A DNA stretch of 64,000 bases from JADFQT01 sp965216025 (GCA_965216025.1 CBDCEX010000016.1:248001-312000), one strand, 5' to 3'; numbered from the stretch's first letter, positions 18,217-27,537 are shown. Numbers and translations are program-made. Notes: generated from the sequence alone by a model not told the origin.

Positions 18217-18945
18217 ATGACCAGCAAAAACCGGAAATATGCGGCCTTCGACCTGGAGACCGGGGTGGACATCCCGGAGGACGACGACTGGCAGGACCAC
18301 CGGCCCCTGGGAATCACCTGCGCGGCGCTCTACGCGCCGGAGTTGGGCGAGCCCATCACCTGGCACGGCACGGATGAGACGGGAGAGATAGCCGACCGGA
18401 TGAACAGCGAGGAGCTGACCCTCATGGTGCGTCAGCTGGAGCACCTGCAGCAACGGGGTTTCACCATTGTGACCTGGAACGGCCTGGGCTTCGATTTCGA
18501 CGTGCTGGCCGAGGAATCGGGGCAGCTGGAGAAATGCCGCCAACTCGCCCTGGAGCACCTGGACCTGATGTTCCACTTCTTCTGCAAGCAGGGCTACCCA
18601 CTGGGACTATCGGCAGCCGCGGCCGGTATGGGAGTCGAGGGGAAGACCGAGGGCATGGACGGCAAACTGGCGGTGCAGATGTGGGAGGAAGGAGAACGGG
18701 AGAGCGTGATCGATTACTGCGCTCAGGATACCCGCTGCACCCTGGAGCTGGCGCAGGTCTGCGAGGAGGCCAGAAGCCTCAAGTGGACCAGCCAGGCGGG
18801 GCGCCGGCAGTCGCTCTCCCTACGGGCTGGCTGGCTGAACGTCCAGCAGGCGATGAAGCTGCCCCAGCCCGACACCGGCTGGATGAGAGAGCCCATACCC
18901 AGGGAGAGATTCACCGAGTGGCTGGGGCCGGAAGAGCAGAAGTGA
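18217..18945 (+). CDS. DEDD-type 3'-5' exonuclease
   Basis: A 242-residue RNase H-fold exonuclease. Exo I is AAFDLETG (residues about 9-16), Exo II is IVTWNGLGFDFDVLAEE (about 85-101), Exo III is VIDYCAQDTRCTLELA (about 165-180) with the Y-x3-D form of DEDDy enzymes. Such domains proofread or trim DNA ends. It follows the helicase in the replication module and may supply editing for an element-encoded or host polymerase. GGAGGAAAAAGGGAAA precedes the ATG. Immediately after its TGA a truncated IS1182 transposase begins, so downstream genes of the module have been lost. Confidence 0.8.
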   Translation: MTSKNRKYAAFDLETGVDIPEDDDWQDHRPLGITCAALYAPELGEPITWHGTDETGEIADRMNSEELTLMVRQLEHLQQRGFTIVTWNGLGFDFDVLAEESGQLEKCRQLALEHLDLMFHFFCKQGYPLGLSAAAAGMGVEGKTEGMDGKLAVQMWEEGERESVIDYCAQDTRCTLELAQVCEEARSLKWTSQAGRRQSLSLRAGWLNVQQAMKLPQPDTGWMREPIPRERFTEWLGPEEQK

Positions 18946-20131
18946 GAGATACCTGGGCTCCAGCGTGAAGGGCGAGGCGGCCATCGACTGGGCCGACCGG
19001 CATGCGCGGACGGCGCTGCTGGCCAAGATTGTGGCAGACGCGGACCGGCTGTTGGAGTTGTCGCGGCAGGCGCGGGGAGAGTTGCCGGAGGACGGTGAGG
19101 AGCGCCAGCGGATTGTGGCGGCGGCGGAACTACTGGGGCAGTTGCTGCTCCAGGACGTGGAGCGGACCGAGGGCGGAGTGAGCCTCAAGGATGGGGTGAG
19201 CCGGGACCGGATGATGTCGGTGCACGACCCGGAGATGCGCCACGGCCACAAGAGCAGCAGCCGGCGGTTCGACGGACACAAGGCGGCGATTGTGGTGGAC
19301 ACCGACTCCCAGCTGATTACCGCCGTGGAGGTATTGCCCGGCAACGCTCCCGACAACCTGGGGGCGCTGGAACTGGTGGAACAGAGTGAGGCCAACACCG
19401 GTGTGCCGGTGGAGGAGGCCATGGGCGACGCCGCTTACGGCGACGGCGGTACCCGTCAGACCTTCGCCGACGCGGGCCGCACTCTGATTGCCAGGGTGCC
19501 GGGCCGCCCGAACCGGTCTCACTTCCCCAAAGAGGACTTCCATATTGACCTGGAGGCGGGTTCCTGCACCTGTCCGGCGGGGCAGGTTACCCGGACGATA
19601 GTTCCGGTAGGGCGGCGCACCGACCAAATGGGTCGAACTTACCGGTTGAAGGCCTTCCGATTCGACGCGGCGGTCTGTGGAGCATGCCCGCTGCGGTCCC
19701 AGTGCCTGGCGGCAAAACCGGGTACTGGACGGACGGTCCGGCTGCACCCGCAGGAAGCTTTATTGCAGCAGGCCCGCGCCCGGCAGCACAGCGAGGGTTT
19801 TACTGAGTATCGGCAACGCCGCGTGGTGGTGGAGCACCGGCTGGCACGGCTGGTCCAATTGGGAATCCGCCAGTCCCGCTACTTCGGCCGTGCCAAAACC
19901 CGGTTCCAGCTGTACCTGGCAGCCACCGTGGCCAACCTGACCCTAGTGGCCGCCAAAGCTGGGTTGACGGGAGAAACCGGCTCCGGTCCCAGCGACGGCA
20001 GCGCCCAGGTCGCTGGAATGGTCAACTCCGCCACCGCATGGCTCGGGCAAATTTCGACACTCACTTTGCTCGCGGCGGCCTTACTGACCAAATCCCTCTT
20101 CCCAATAAGGGGTTTCCGTCCGGGTTTCTAG
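18946..20131 (+). pseudogene. IS1182-family transposase, 5'-truncated
   Basis: The frame begins RYLGSSVKGEAAIDW, equal to about residue 205 of the intact 598-residue relative at 43096-44892, and continues to the normal C-terminus RGFRPGF, whose TAG is part of the element's terminal CTAG. The second catalytic Asp (VVDTDSQLITAVEVLPGNA), the CTCPAGQV/CGACPLRSQC cysteine cluster and the Glu block (VVVEHRLARLVQLGIRQSRY) are present. The first Asp, the N-terminal domain and the left end are gone. Its left break is the right edge of the replication module. Confidence 0.9.
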
Positions 20132-20271
20132 TACTACAACGACGCGTTTAACCGGCGACGCTTGCGGCTTCGCATCGGAGGGAGGCAAAGCCATCTTGAT
20201 GTGAGCGCCACTCGCGTTCGTCAAGGACCAAAATCTGTGTCCGTTCTGGTAACTCGTCGTTGTAGTACTAG
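20128..20271. repeat. IS701-type MITE (144 bp)
   Basis: A non-coding element with 17-bp inverted ends CTAGTACTACAACGACG, the same ends as the IS701 elements at 29129-30588 and 41640-43099. Its left CTAG is shared with the IS1182 remnant; its right CTAG supplies the stop codon of the HEPN-like gene. Confidence 0.85.
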
Positions 20272-20900
20272 GTTTTCCAATGACTGGGGGCCGTTTTTGA
20301 ATGCGCCGGCGTGGATCCGGTTTTGTGTTGAAGATATGTTTCGGCCTGTTGTCTGTAGTACTCCGCACTGTCGACTTCGTCCGCCCTTAGTACCAGATCT
20401 TCGCCTTTCCGGTCGTGCCGCGCCAGATCTTCGCCTTTCCGGGTGGCGGCTTCTTGCCGCGCCAGAGCCAAAAGCCCCTTGAGCACCTTTTCCCAATAGC
20501 CACATTTTTCAATGAACCGCATCAAGAATTCCCTGGGGTTATTTAGACGATCCCCGCCGCTGAGGTTGGCCTTGGTCAAACGCCAGTAGTTATGGGCGAT
20601 GAGGTTGCGGTCGTCAATGAACTGACGGATCTCCTGTTCGTTAAGTAGCAGTTTGTCCCCGAATGCTTGAACTAATCCACCCAACGTCTCCTTGAGGTCG
20701 CTTGGATTACCTCTCAGGAACATTTCAGGATCCAAATCTCTGAACCGTCTGCCACGATAATCGGGCAAATAGACCAAATGAGAGCCAAGCCCGTACAGCA
20801 GAAATTCCACTCTCTGGGCACAGATTATCGCCATACCAGCAAGGGCGACCTCTGACACATTACCCAGGTCGAGATTTTCGTCTGGGTTCCATAGCGTCAC
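20268..20900 (-). CDS. HEPN-like protein with RNxxxH motif
   Basis: A 210-residue mostly helical protein. IDDRNLIAHNYWR (about residues 92-104) has the RNxxxH motif of HEPN ribonucleases, which act as toxins or defence effectors. The N-terminus (LAGMAIICAQRVEFLLYGLG) fits a HEPN helix. The C-terminal 60 residues are low-complexity, partly from a DNA repeat (GCGCCAGATCTTCGCCTTTC occurs twice), and the TAG stop is made by the MITE end at 20268-20270, so the original tail may be lost. No antitoxin is visible beside it. An uncharacterised helical protein is the alternative. Confidence 0.5.
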   Translation of the reverse strand: MTLWNPDENLDLGNVSEVALAGMAIICAQRVEFLLYGLGSHLVYLPDYRGRRFRDLDPEMFLRGNPSDLKETLGGLVQAFGDKLLLNEQEIRQFIDDRNLIAHNYWRLTKANLSGGDRLNNPREFLMRFIEKCGYWEKVLKGLLALARQEAATRKGEDLARHDRKGEDLVLRADEVDSAEYYRQQAETYLQHKTGSTPAHSKTAPSHWKT

Positions 20901-21163
20901 CTAGCGGCCCCGGGGCCAGACGCCCGTATTGATACACAATTCATTTCGAACAACGCCCATTACGTCAACTAGCCGTCGCCGATTCGGAGGTCGGTGCCCC
21001 AGAATAGCCTTCACCGATAGTTCCACACCAATCCTGTCCAACTACCCAGGTCCACCTTAGTTAAGTCTCGACAGAATGCCCTTGCTCTCCCCCGGGCTAG
21101 TCGACATCGCCGCTGGCCATTTCCCAAAGCCTTCGTTCTGGTTGACCGCTGCCACTCACTTTT

Positions 21164-21968
21164 CTAAGAGCCTGTTTGCAATCTCTTCAGGATTAGCGCC
21201 GCGAAGGCAAGCACCACCATTTGCAGGCTGGTATTTAGCTTTCTTTCGCAGTTCTTCCAGAGTCGGCGGCACTTTTCCAGCCAGGCAAAAGACCGCTCCA
21301 CCACCCATCGCTTCGGCAGCACTACGAAGGTGTGCATCTCATTGCGTTTCACCACCTCCACCGACGCTCCCAGCAGGCTCTGCACCCCAGCGGCAAAGGG
21401 ATCCCCAGTGTAACCCCCGTCCACCAGCACGTTCTGCACCAAGCTGAGGCCGTCCCGCCGCTGGTCAAACATCGCCAAAGCCCCAGCCCGGTCGGTGACG
21501 TTCGCGGTAGTCACGTGGATCGCATGGGGCAATCCCTGAGTATCCACCGCGATGTGACGCTTGATTCCAGACACCTTCTTGCCCGCGTCATAGCCCTTCT
21601 GCTCGGCGCTGTCCGTGTTCTTGACGCTCTGGGAGTCCACGATGCAGAAGCTGGTCTGCTCTTTCCGACCATTGCTTCTCCGGGCCGCGCCAACCAATTT
21701 TTTTTAAGACCTGCTCCAGAATAGACTCTTGCTCTGGGTCAGGCCGCTGGCTCCATTGCTGGAAATACTTGTAGCAGGTGCCCCAATTGGGGAAGTCCGC
21801 AGGGAGCATCCGCCACTGGCACCCGCTTTTCAAAAGATAGAGCACCCCGCAGAAAACGTCGTACAAGTCCACGGTGCGGGGCTTGGTCCGGCGTCGGGCC
21901 GACTCCAAATCCGGCAGAATTCGGGCAAATTGCTCCCGGCTGATGTCGCTGGGATAGGAATGAGACAT
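21164..21968 (-). CDS. IS5-family transposase in two overlapping frames
   Basis: OrfA (21968-21588) holds the DUF4096-like domain PSDISREQFARILPDLE and SGCQWRMLPADFPNWGTCYK. OrfB (to 21164) has FCIVDSQSVKNTD (first Asp), LVDGGYTGDPFAAGV (second Asp) and RWVVERSFAWLEKCRRLWKN (Glu). The frames meet at an A8 run near 21700-21707 (TTAAAAAAAATTGG). Two-frame expression by slippage on such runs is well known in this IS group. The final TAG uses the target TA. Confidence 0.88.
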
Positions 21969-22029
21969 TATTACCCCTCCCCTGGTAATAGCCTCAACTT
22001 AACATATTCCGGAGATCGTAGACAGGCTC
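21168..22029 (-). mobile_element. IS5-family (IS427-type) insertion sequence (862 bp)
   Basis: Ends are GAGCCTGTTTGCAATCTC and, inverted, GAGCCTGTCTACGATCTC, flanked by TAA duplications at 21165-21167 and 22030-22032. The GAGCCTGT ends and TAA target fit the IS427 group. It interrupts the Res remnant. Confidence 0.88.
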
Positions 22030-22205
22030 TAAGGCCCGATGCTTGACGGAGGTCTGCTCGTCCTGCTGACCCTTGGTCTCCAATACCAGTATGTTTCCCG
22101 ACTTGAGGCGGACGATGAAGTCGGGCCGGTACTTCCGGACCACGCCCCGGTGGGCATAAAGGATCTCGAATCCCAGGTGGTCATGTCAAGCAACTGTCTT
22201 GAAAG

Positions 22206-23321
22206 TCAATAGGAATGGGTGGGGGACTTGGTGGCCGGGTGGTTCCAGGACGAGCCGTACTTGAGCATGGAGTTGAGGATTATCAGCAGCTTGCGCATAC
22301 AGGCGGTCAGAGCCAGCTTTTTCGGCTTGCCGGCAGACAACAGGCGCTGGTAGAAGTCCCTTATGACCGGGTTGAAGCGACTGGCTACCAACGCCCCCAT
22401 GTAGAGGGCTGTGCGGACCCTGGCCCGTCCACCCCAGACGGTGCGTTTGCCCCGCAGGGTACCACTGTCCCGGTTGAAGGGAGCCACGCCCACCAGGGCA
22501 GCGATCTGTCGGCGGTTGAGAGTGCCCAGTTCGGGCAGGTATGCCAGAAGGGTAAGAGAGATCTGGTCTCCGATGCCGGGTACGCTGCGCAGCAGGTCGT
22601 CCTTCTCCCGCCATACAGGACTCTGGCGGAGGGTCTGGCGCAAGCACTGGTCCAGGTCGTCCAGCTGTTGCTTGAGCCAGGCGATGTGGGCCTCAATGCT
22701 GGGCCGGACGGCCATAGTGGCACTGGAGAGGCGGTTCCTCTCCGCTACCAGCATGGTCATCACCTGTTGTCTGCGGGCCACCAGCGAGCTGAGGACCTGA
22801 GTCTCGGCGTCCCGGAGGGGACGCAGGGGAGGACGAACGGCCTCGGCGAAGTGAGCCAGGACCGCCGCGTCCAGGGAATCAGTCTTGGCCAGCCGCCCAG
22901 TGGCCTTGGCAAAGTCCTGCACCTAGCGAGGGTTGACTACCACCACCGGCAGGGAGGCAGCTGCCAGGGCTGCCACCAAGGGCAGTTCCAGCCCACCCGT
23001 AGCCTCCAGCACCAAGGCTGCGGGATTGAGTTGCTGCATCTGGGCCACCAGTGCCGCGATCCCAGCCTCGTCGTTGCAAACCTCACGCCTTTCTCCCCCA
23101 GGACGGATGGCCACATCCACCCGGGCCTTAGCCACATCGATCCCTACGTAGATACCGTGTTGCTCCCTGCGAACCGTCGGCCCGTCCTTGCGAGATGCGG
23201 GCTTGGATGACCCAGGCAACTTGTATGATGAATCCGTTCCGCCGACAGGCCTATTGGCGGGGCAGGGTGGGGAGGGCGCGGGAACTTCCTGCGCCCTCTG
23301 CCGGGCCGATCGGATGCTCAA
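22206..23321 (-). pseudogene. IS110-family transposase with an amber at a conserved Gln
   Basis: Two abutting frames form one DEDD transposase/recombinase. The N-terminal part has IYVGIDVAKARVDVAI (Asp), ALVLEATGGLELP (Glu) and ends VVVVNPR, then TAG (22923-22925), then VQDFAKATGRLAKTDSLDAA (Asp-Asp). The C-terminal transposase_20 domain has SVPGIGDQISLTLLAYLPEL and the catalytic Ser in RDSGTLRGKRTVWGG. The usual sequence at the stop is NPRQVRDFA, so a CAG to TAG change fits. Element ends were not resolved; the left one is near 22183. No ATG lies close to the conserved start, so true translation may begin at a TTG around 23220. Confidence 0.85.
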
Positions 23322-23495
23322 TCTCGCCCGAGCGTGTGCAGGAAATCAGGAAGCGGCAGGCAGCATTACTGTTGGAAGACCCGGCAAGGGAAAGACTGTC
23401 GAAGAACGACAATTCGGACGTGAGGTGACGACCTTCCACGCAGGAATATTGTAAGATAACAGGCCGGACAACAACAATAACGGAGAAACCCCGAG

Positions 23496-24527
23496 ATGGC
23501 GAAACTACTATCGGCGGCGCTGCTAGCCCTTCTGGTCTTCGCCGCTTGTTCAGAGCCCGTGCCGACGGGAGTTGTCACACCGTCAGTCACTACACAGCCG
23601 AAGGCGACAACGCCAGCAGATGCCCAGGCTGCGCAGCCCGCTGACTCGACCGGCGAACCAACAATAGTAACAACCGCACCGCTGACGGAACCCCCCACAA
23701 TGGAACCGGAACCCGGGACGACCACCGCGCCTGCCTTGACACCCGAGCCGGCGGCAACCGCGACTGTAGAGCCAACACCCACGACCGCGGCTACTCCACT
23801 TCCTACATCGAACCAGGTGCCGACATCCACCCCTGCGGCACTTTGGCGCGGAATTACGGTCGCACCAGAGGATCGGTGCTCGCCCTACGACCCAGACGAC
23901 TATCGATACTCGCCGTCAGTTGAACCCAAGATCGTCGAGGCACAGGGCGGCATCTACGGCCCCTACACGGGGACATGGTTCGAAAGCATCCGGGAGACGG
24001 ATATTGAGCACATCGTCGCCCGCTCCGAAGCCCACGACAGCGGCCTCTGCGCCGCCAGTGCGGCTACCCGGGCCAAGTTCGGCCCCGACCTGCTGAACCT
24101 CACCTTGGCGTCTCCCAGCGTAAACCGTCACGAGAAGAGCGACAACGACGTGGCCGAGTGGCTCCCGGACCTGAACCAGTGTTGGTACGTTAACCGTACT
24201 CTGCAAGTACGCCGCGAATACGGGCTCACCATCGACCACGCAGAGGCGGACGCCGCCGACAGGGTCCTGGCCGGGTGTGAGTCAACCGATATGACCGTGC
24301 TGGCCCCCAGAGCCTCAGGAACTGCAACTGCCACACCGACTCGGGCTGCTCCGGCAACCCCCAGCTCTGACACCGAAGTGGACGCCCTGGCCCTGTGGGA
24401 CGACAACGGTAACGGCCGTATCACGTGCGCGGAAGCCCGGGCCCACGGCATCGCACCAGTCCACCGCGGGCACCCCGCTTATCAGTACATGCGCGACGCG
24501 GACGAAGATGGCGTGGTATGCGAATAG
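23496..24527 (+). CDS. Secreted HNH (DUF1524/GmrSD-type) nuclease lipoprotein with excalibur domain
   Basis: A 343-residue lipoprotein. The signal peptide ends in FAAC with Cys18, followed by about 95 residues of Thr/Pro/Ala-rich linker. The central domain (about 140-265) has ETDIEHIVARSEAHDSGLCA, LLNLTLASPSVNRHEKSD and WYVNRTLQVRREYGLTIDHA, the D-x-EHIV...N..KS pattern of DUF1524-type HNH endonucleases. The C-terminal 45 residues (WDDNGNGRITCAEARAHGI, YMRDADEDGVVCE) are an excalibur calcium-binding domain with paired cysteines. It should act outside the cell on DNA. GGAGAAACCCCGAG precedes the ATG. Confidence 0.82.
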   Translation: MAKLLSAALLALLVFAACSEPVPTGVVTPSVTTQPKATTPADAQAAQPADSTGEPTIVTTAPLTEPPTMEPEPGTTTAPALTPEPAATATVEPTPTTAATPLPTSNQVPTSTPAALWRGITVAPEDRCSPYDPDDYRYSPSVEPKIVEAQGGIYGPYTGTWFESIRETDIEHIVARSEAHDSGLCAASAATRAKFGPDLLNLTLASPSVNRHEKSDNDVAEWLPDLNQCWYVNRTLQVRREYGLTIDHAEADAADRVLAGCESTDMTVLAPRASGTATATPTRAAPATPSSDTEVDALALWDDNGNGRITCAEARAHGIAPVHRGHPAYQYMRDADEDGVVCE

Positions 24528-24714
24528 AAAAGTGCCTAAAGTCGTAAACGCCCATGCAACAGCATCGGAACAGCCGGCTGCCAAACTAGTAGTCCAACTG
24601 CTTTGAAATGATGACTTGGAAAGCATGACTCTTGGCGGAGAACAGAATTTTACCAAAGACCTCCGAAGGAACGCACTGATATTGTCTACTCCTCAATTCA
24701 AAGATTTCGTACCC

Positions 24715-24866
24715 CTAAACTAAAGCCAAGGTGAAATGCGCAGATGGTGGGGGTCAAACGACGGAGCCGGGTCATTCTCCAAGGACGGATGAAAGGGATT
24801 CACCAGCGCAACCCAGCTGATCATCATCGCCACTTAAAGGCACATCCCACCTTGGCTTTAGTTTAG
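24715..24866. repeat. IS630-type MITE (152 bp)
   Basis: Inverted ends CTAAACTAAAGCCAAGGTG, flanked in C-TA...TA-G as for the IS630 elements in this window. The symmetry extends outward through GTACC. A related 151-bp element lies at 32574-32724. Non-coding. The 190 bases between the upstream lipoprotein and this element hold no gene. Confidence 0.8.
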
Positions 24867-24899
24867 GGGTACTCTGAACAAGGCTTGGTTTGACCTGAA

Positions 24900-25316
24900 T
24901 TGTGTTTTCCGAACGGCGAAGGTTGTGAGAACCGCAGTCCGGGAGTTGCTGGCCAGAACTCATCCCTGAGTTTCGCTCCTGATGGCGCTACTGGGGGCAT
25001 GGCGCGGGCCAGAGGGCCGTACGGACCTGTTCCAGCGCCCACTACGCCCTCAGTTGACCCTCCGCTGAGCAGGTTGCCGAAGCCGAACAGCAATGCCAGG
25101 CGTTCCGTGTTCTTCGCCAACCCCCGGTAACGCACCCCCGATGGAGCTCGGGGGCAGGCTCTTGCCATACCCGAACAGCCGCTTCAGCCTCAGGAAGGGG
25201 TGCTCCACATTGGCTCTCACCGACGCCTTCGCCTTCTCCGCCAGCGCCTCTTCGCTCCCGGGTTCCAGCTTCCGACGCCGCCCCGGACGCATCGCCACCC
25301 GCCATTCCACCTCCAA
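24900..25316 (-). pseudogene. IS5-subgroup transposase C-terminal remnant
   Basis: Reading leftward, VEWRVAMRPGRRRKLEPGSE, ALAEKAKASVRANVEHPFLR and LKRLFGYGK are the Glu-bearing C-terminus of IS5-type transposases. After a frame change, VRYRGLAKNTERLALLFGFG completes the domain. The first two catalytic Asp blocks are absent, and the frame shift falls where about 20 extra bases separate GYGK from VRYRG. Confidence 0.75.
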
Positions 25317-25379
25317 CCCCAGGTTCTCCTACCTCTTGCCCACTCCCTGGTAGCCCGCGTCGCCCCATCCGGCGGCCCT

Positions 25380-25600
25380 GGCTGGAAACAGCCTGTTTAC
25401 GGCCCCGGCTGGAAACTCCCACCATTTGTAGCTGAGGGGGTGGCTGGAAAACCCAATTTATTTCTCCCTGGCAGGACGGTATACTTTTGCCCATTCCAGC
25501 CAGGCATACAGCGGGATGACGCTCCACAGTTCCCTCTCCCTCTGGGAGAGGGTTAGAGCCTGCCCCTGCGAAGGCAGGGGGGGTGAGGGCGTTCATCCCA
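25380..25600. repeat. Short dispersed repeats and CCCTCTCCC palindrome
   Basis: The segment has twice-repeated GGCTGGAAAC units (25379-25450) and, at 25531-25590, the hairpin CCCTCTCCCTCTGGGAGAGGG followed by CCCCTGCGAAGGCAGGGG and GGTGAGGGCG, a common intergenic palindrome. A related hairpin lies at 63029-63107. No gene is seen. Confidence 0.55.
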
Positions 25601-25622
25601 TCAATTCAATGCTGTTGGACTA

Positions 25623-25775
25623 CTAGTATTACAACGACGGATTACCAAATATGTTGTCTTACCCTTCGTATTCGGCTGCGAGCGGGCTATCACGGTAGGC
25701 TCATCGCATCACGTTGTCAGGCTCAAATCATTCTCGAAAATCGCCCTGCCAGAGGAACCGTCGTTGTAATGTTAG
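25623..25775. repeat. IS701-type MITE (153 bp)
   Basis: Starts CTAGTATTACAACGACGG and ends CCGTCGTTGTAATGTTAG, so the outer four bases are CTAG and TTAG, both YTAR. Same end family as 27210-27362. A short open frame enters the following gene from inside it, but that gene has its own start at 25849. Confidence 0.8.
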
Positions 25776-25848
25776 GATATCCGCTGACGAACTGAGCGTC
25801 CGATCATGCATCGAACCGCATTGCGGGGGCATTTCAGGAGGAAAGTCA

Positions 25849-26463
25849 ATGTCTGCTGAGTTCAGACAACGCCACATGAGAGTGATTGAGTTGAACGAAA
25901 ACGACGTTGCATCTCAGATACGAATGAACCATGGTCGTGAGCTTGAAGTTGTCGATGCCGCCCTCGATCAGATTCTCCAAGGCTTAGATGCTTTCGCCTA
26001 TGTGAAGCAACGACCAGATAGCCGACTGGAAGATGCCCAAATGTTCCTTGCCGTGAGAAGTTTCAATTCACTGCACATTGCCAGACAGTTATTGGAACGC
26101 GGCTACTACCAGCAGGCGTCGGCACTGGTACGGATGGCCATGGAGGATCAGCTTGTTGCAGAAGACGCAGAAACCCATCCTCCAACGTTGGACGCGCTAC
26201 TCGATGATAAAGGATCTATCAGCAGTGGAGACCTGACCTATGGCAAAATGGCTGAACGAATTTCACCCGAAGCCAAAAAAGCGTGGGATGAGAAATACGG
26301 AGACCTCAGCAAAAGAGCCGCACACCCACGGCGTCTAAGCCTGTTGGCACTCACAACTGTACGGCGGACTGTACGCCCTGGTGGTCACTACGATGAAGTA
26401 CAAGTGAAGGTGACATTCCTCTATCTCCTAGCTGGTAAAAACCACCTGTGTAATGCTCGGTGA
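25849..26463 (+). CDS. Helical protein of unknown function
   Basis: The start is ATG 25849 with a strong AGGAGG seven bases upstream. The 204-residue product is mostly helical. The segment FNSLHIARQLLERGYYQQAS then ALVRMAMEDQLVAEDAE (about residues 75-110) resembles DUF5677-like and other helical proteins in which bulky residues recur in long helices. I see no catalytic motif and no RNxxxH. The last residues (LLAGKNHLCNAR) end abruptly before non-coding sequence, so the C-terminus may be truncated. Function unknown. Confidence 0.55.
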   Translation: MSAEFRQRHMRVIELNENDVASQIRMNHGRELEVVDAALDQILQGLDAFAYVKQRPDSRLEDAQMFLAVRSFNSLHIARQLLERGYYQQASALVRMAMEDQLVAEDAETHPPTLDALLDDKGSISSGDLTYGKMAERISPEAKKAWDEKYGDLSKRAAHPRRLSLLALTTVRRTVRPGGHYDEVQVKVTFLYLLAGKNHLCNAR

Positions 26464-26624
26464 GCAGTGAATTAAGCCTCAGAGTCGTGCTTCCACCGCC
26501 TGCGCCCAAAAAGCGGCATGTGTACGAGATTTTGGCTGTTTCCGTATGTTGAGCAGCCGCAACGCGGCCAAATGAAGGCGTGGCCACCCAATATGCAGCT
26601 GCGATAGCCATGACGACGAGGAGG

Positions 26625-26810
26625 CAGGGCAATCGCGTCTAAAACTGCCTTTTCGAACTTCGGTACAGAAGGCTAGCGAATGGTAGATATTCCGATGCTT
26701 TCCCAGCTATTTTGACTATAACACGTAAAGATCGAAAGACTTCCGGGACTCGTCAGACCCCAAAGAGCCACTTTCCCAAACCTGGGGGCGATTAAGACGC
26801 GATTGCCCTG
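26625..26810. repeat. ISAs1-type MITE, copy B (186 bp)
   Basis: Same length and, by eye, one base different from copy A at 3221-3406. Flanked by perfect 10-bp duplications GACGAGGAGG at 26615-26624 and 26811-26820, so both copies are independent clean insertions. Confidence 0.92.
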
Positions 26811-27209
26811 GACGAGGAGGCTACTGGCTAAAACCTTTTTCATAAGCATGTTACAATCTCCGTTAATTTGTTTTTCTAGGCCGTTGACAGTCTGTCGTTA
26901 TCCCATCCAAGCAAACCTCTGGGATTCATGGCTGTTTGTGAGGTTCTTGTGAGGTTCCAAGAGCAATTAGAACTTGTTAGAGTGAATAATCAGGTGTTCT
27001 AAAAGTTCCTTTTTTGTGAAAAAGTGGCCCCAGCGTATTCCGATCCTGCGATTTGCAATTCGGGACTACCGCTCTGTACCGTTAAGGGTTAAGTGGCGTA
27101 GGAAGAGGGGAGGGTTGGTGGAGTGAGTAGAGATTGCCATGGTATCGAGGTTTGAGTGCCATAACTTTCGTCAGGAGCGGTGTTCATGCCTCAAATTATC
27201 ATCGGCATC
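26811..27209. other. Intergenic, no gene seen
   Basis: About 400 relatively AT-rich bases without a convincing open frame. GTGAGGTTCTTGTGAGGTTCC is a short tandem duplication at about 26938-26958. No tRNA or clear terminator recognised. Confidence 0.4.
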
Positions 27210-27362
27210 CTAGTATTACAACGACGGTTCGCAATAAAGGGACCTTGAGCACCTCTTCATGGCGACCTGACCACACGCTTGACAGCTTTGTGGCCTTGCC
27301 TTCCGCGAAGCAGTTTCCGCCCAAAAACTGACCAAATTGAGGAAGCGTCGTTGTAATACTAG
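27210..27362. repeat. IS701-type MITE (153 bp), first link of the CTAG chain
   Basis: Ends CTAGTATTACAACGACGG and, inverted, CTAGTATTACAACGACGC. Its right CTAG (27359-27362) is also the left CTAG of the next element. Confidence 0.87.
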
Positions 27363-27537
27363 AAGTCTGGCCGGAAAGCCATTGGCCGGGTTTCGCGCTA
27401 CGCCAAGCAGACGTATTACAGTCTTATGTGGCATAATAGTGTCTGTAATACGGTTCAAGAACCCACTGTTACATCGACAATCGACGTTAAGAAAACAACG
27501 GCTTGGGGAGAATCGGGGTTTCCGGCCAGACTTCTAG
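27359..27537 (+). repeat. IS1182-type MITE (179 bp), chain link 2
   Basis: Inverted ends CTAGAAGTCTGGCCGGAAA. Four more copies of 178-179 bp are at 28955, 32309, 40562 and 41466. The right ends resemble those of the IS1182 elements (TTTCCGTCCGGGTTTCTAG at 20113-20131), so I infer a non-autonomous derivative of that family. Contains no gene. Confidence 0.88.

Larger units (their letters stand above)
21057..22182 (-). pseudogene. Type III restriction subunit (Res) C-terminus, broken by IS5
   Basis: Reading leftward from 22182: DHLGFEILYAHRGVVRKYRP, DFIVRLKSGNILVLETKGQ, then QDEQTSVKHRAL, then a 862-bp IS5, then LEK, stop, VAAVNQNEGFGKWPAAMS and a terminal TAA at 21057. The RPDFxVRLxxGxxLVLExKG block is the PD-(D/E)XK nuclease core of Res subunits of type III restriction systems. 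Only about 100 codons remain. The TGA after LEK replaces what is normally Trp in the KWVxAVN segment. No Mod methyltransferase is present, so this is the relic of a restriction system. IS110 truncates its 5' side. Confidence 0.7.

Noticed and set aside
22215..23210. 331-codon plus-strand frame over IS110
   Set aside because: Antisense shadow of the IS110 recombinase, whose two frames carry all family motifs.
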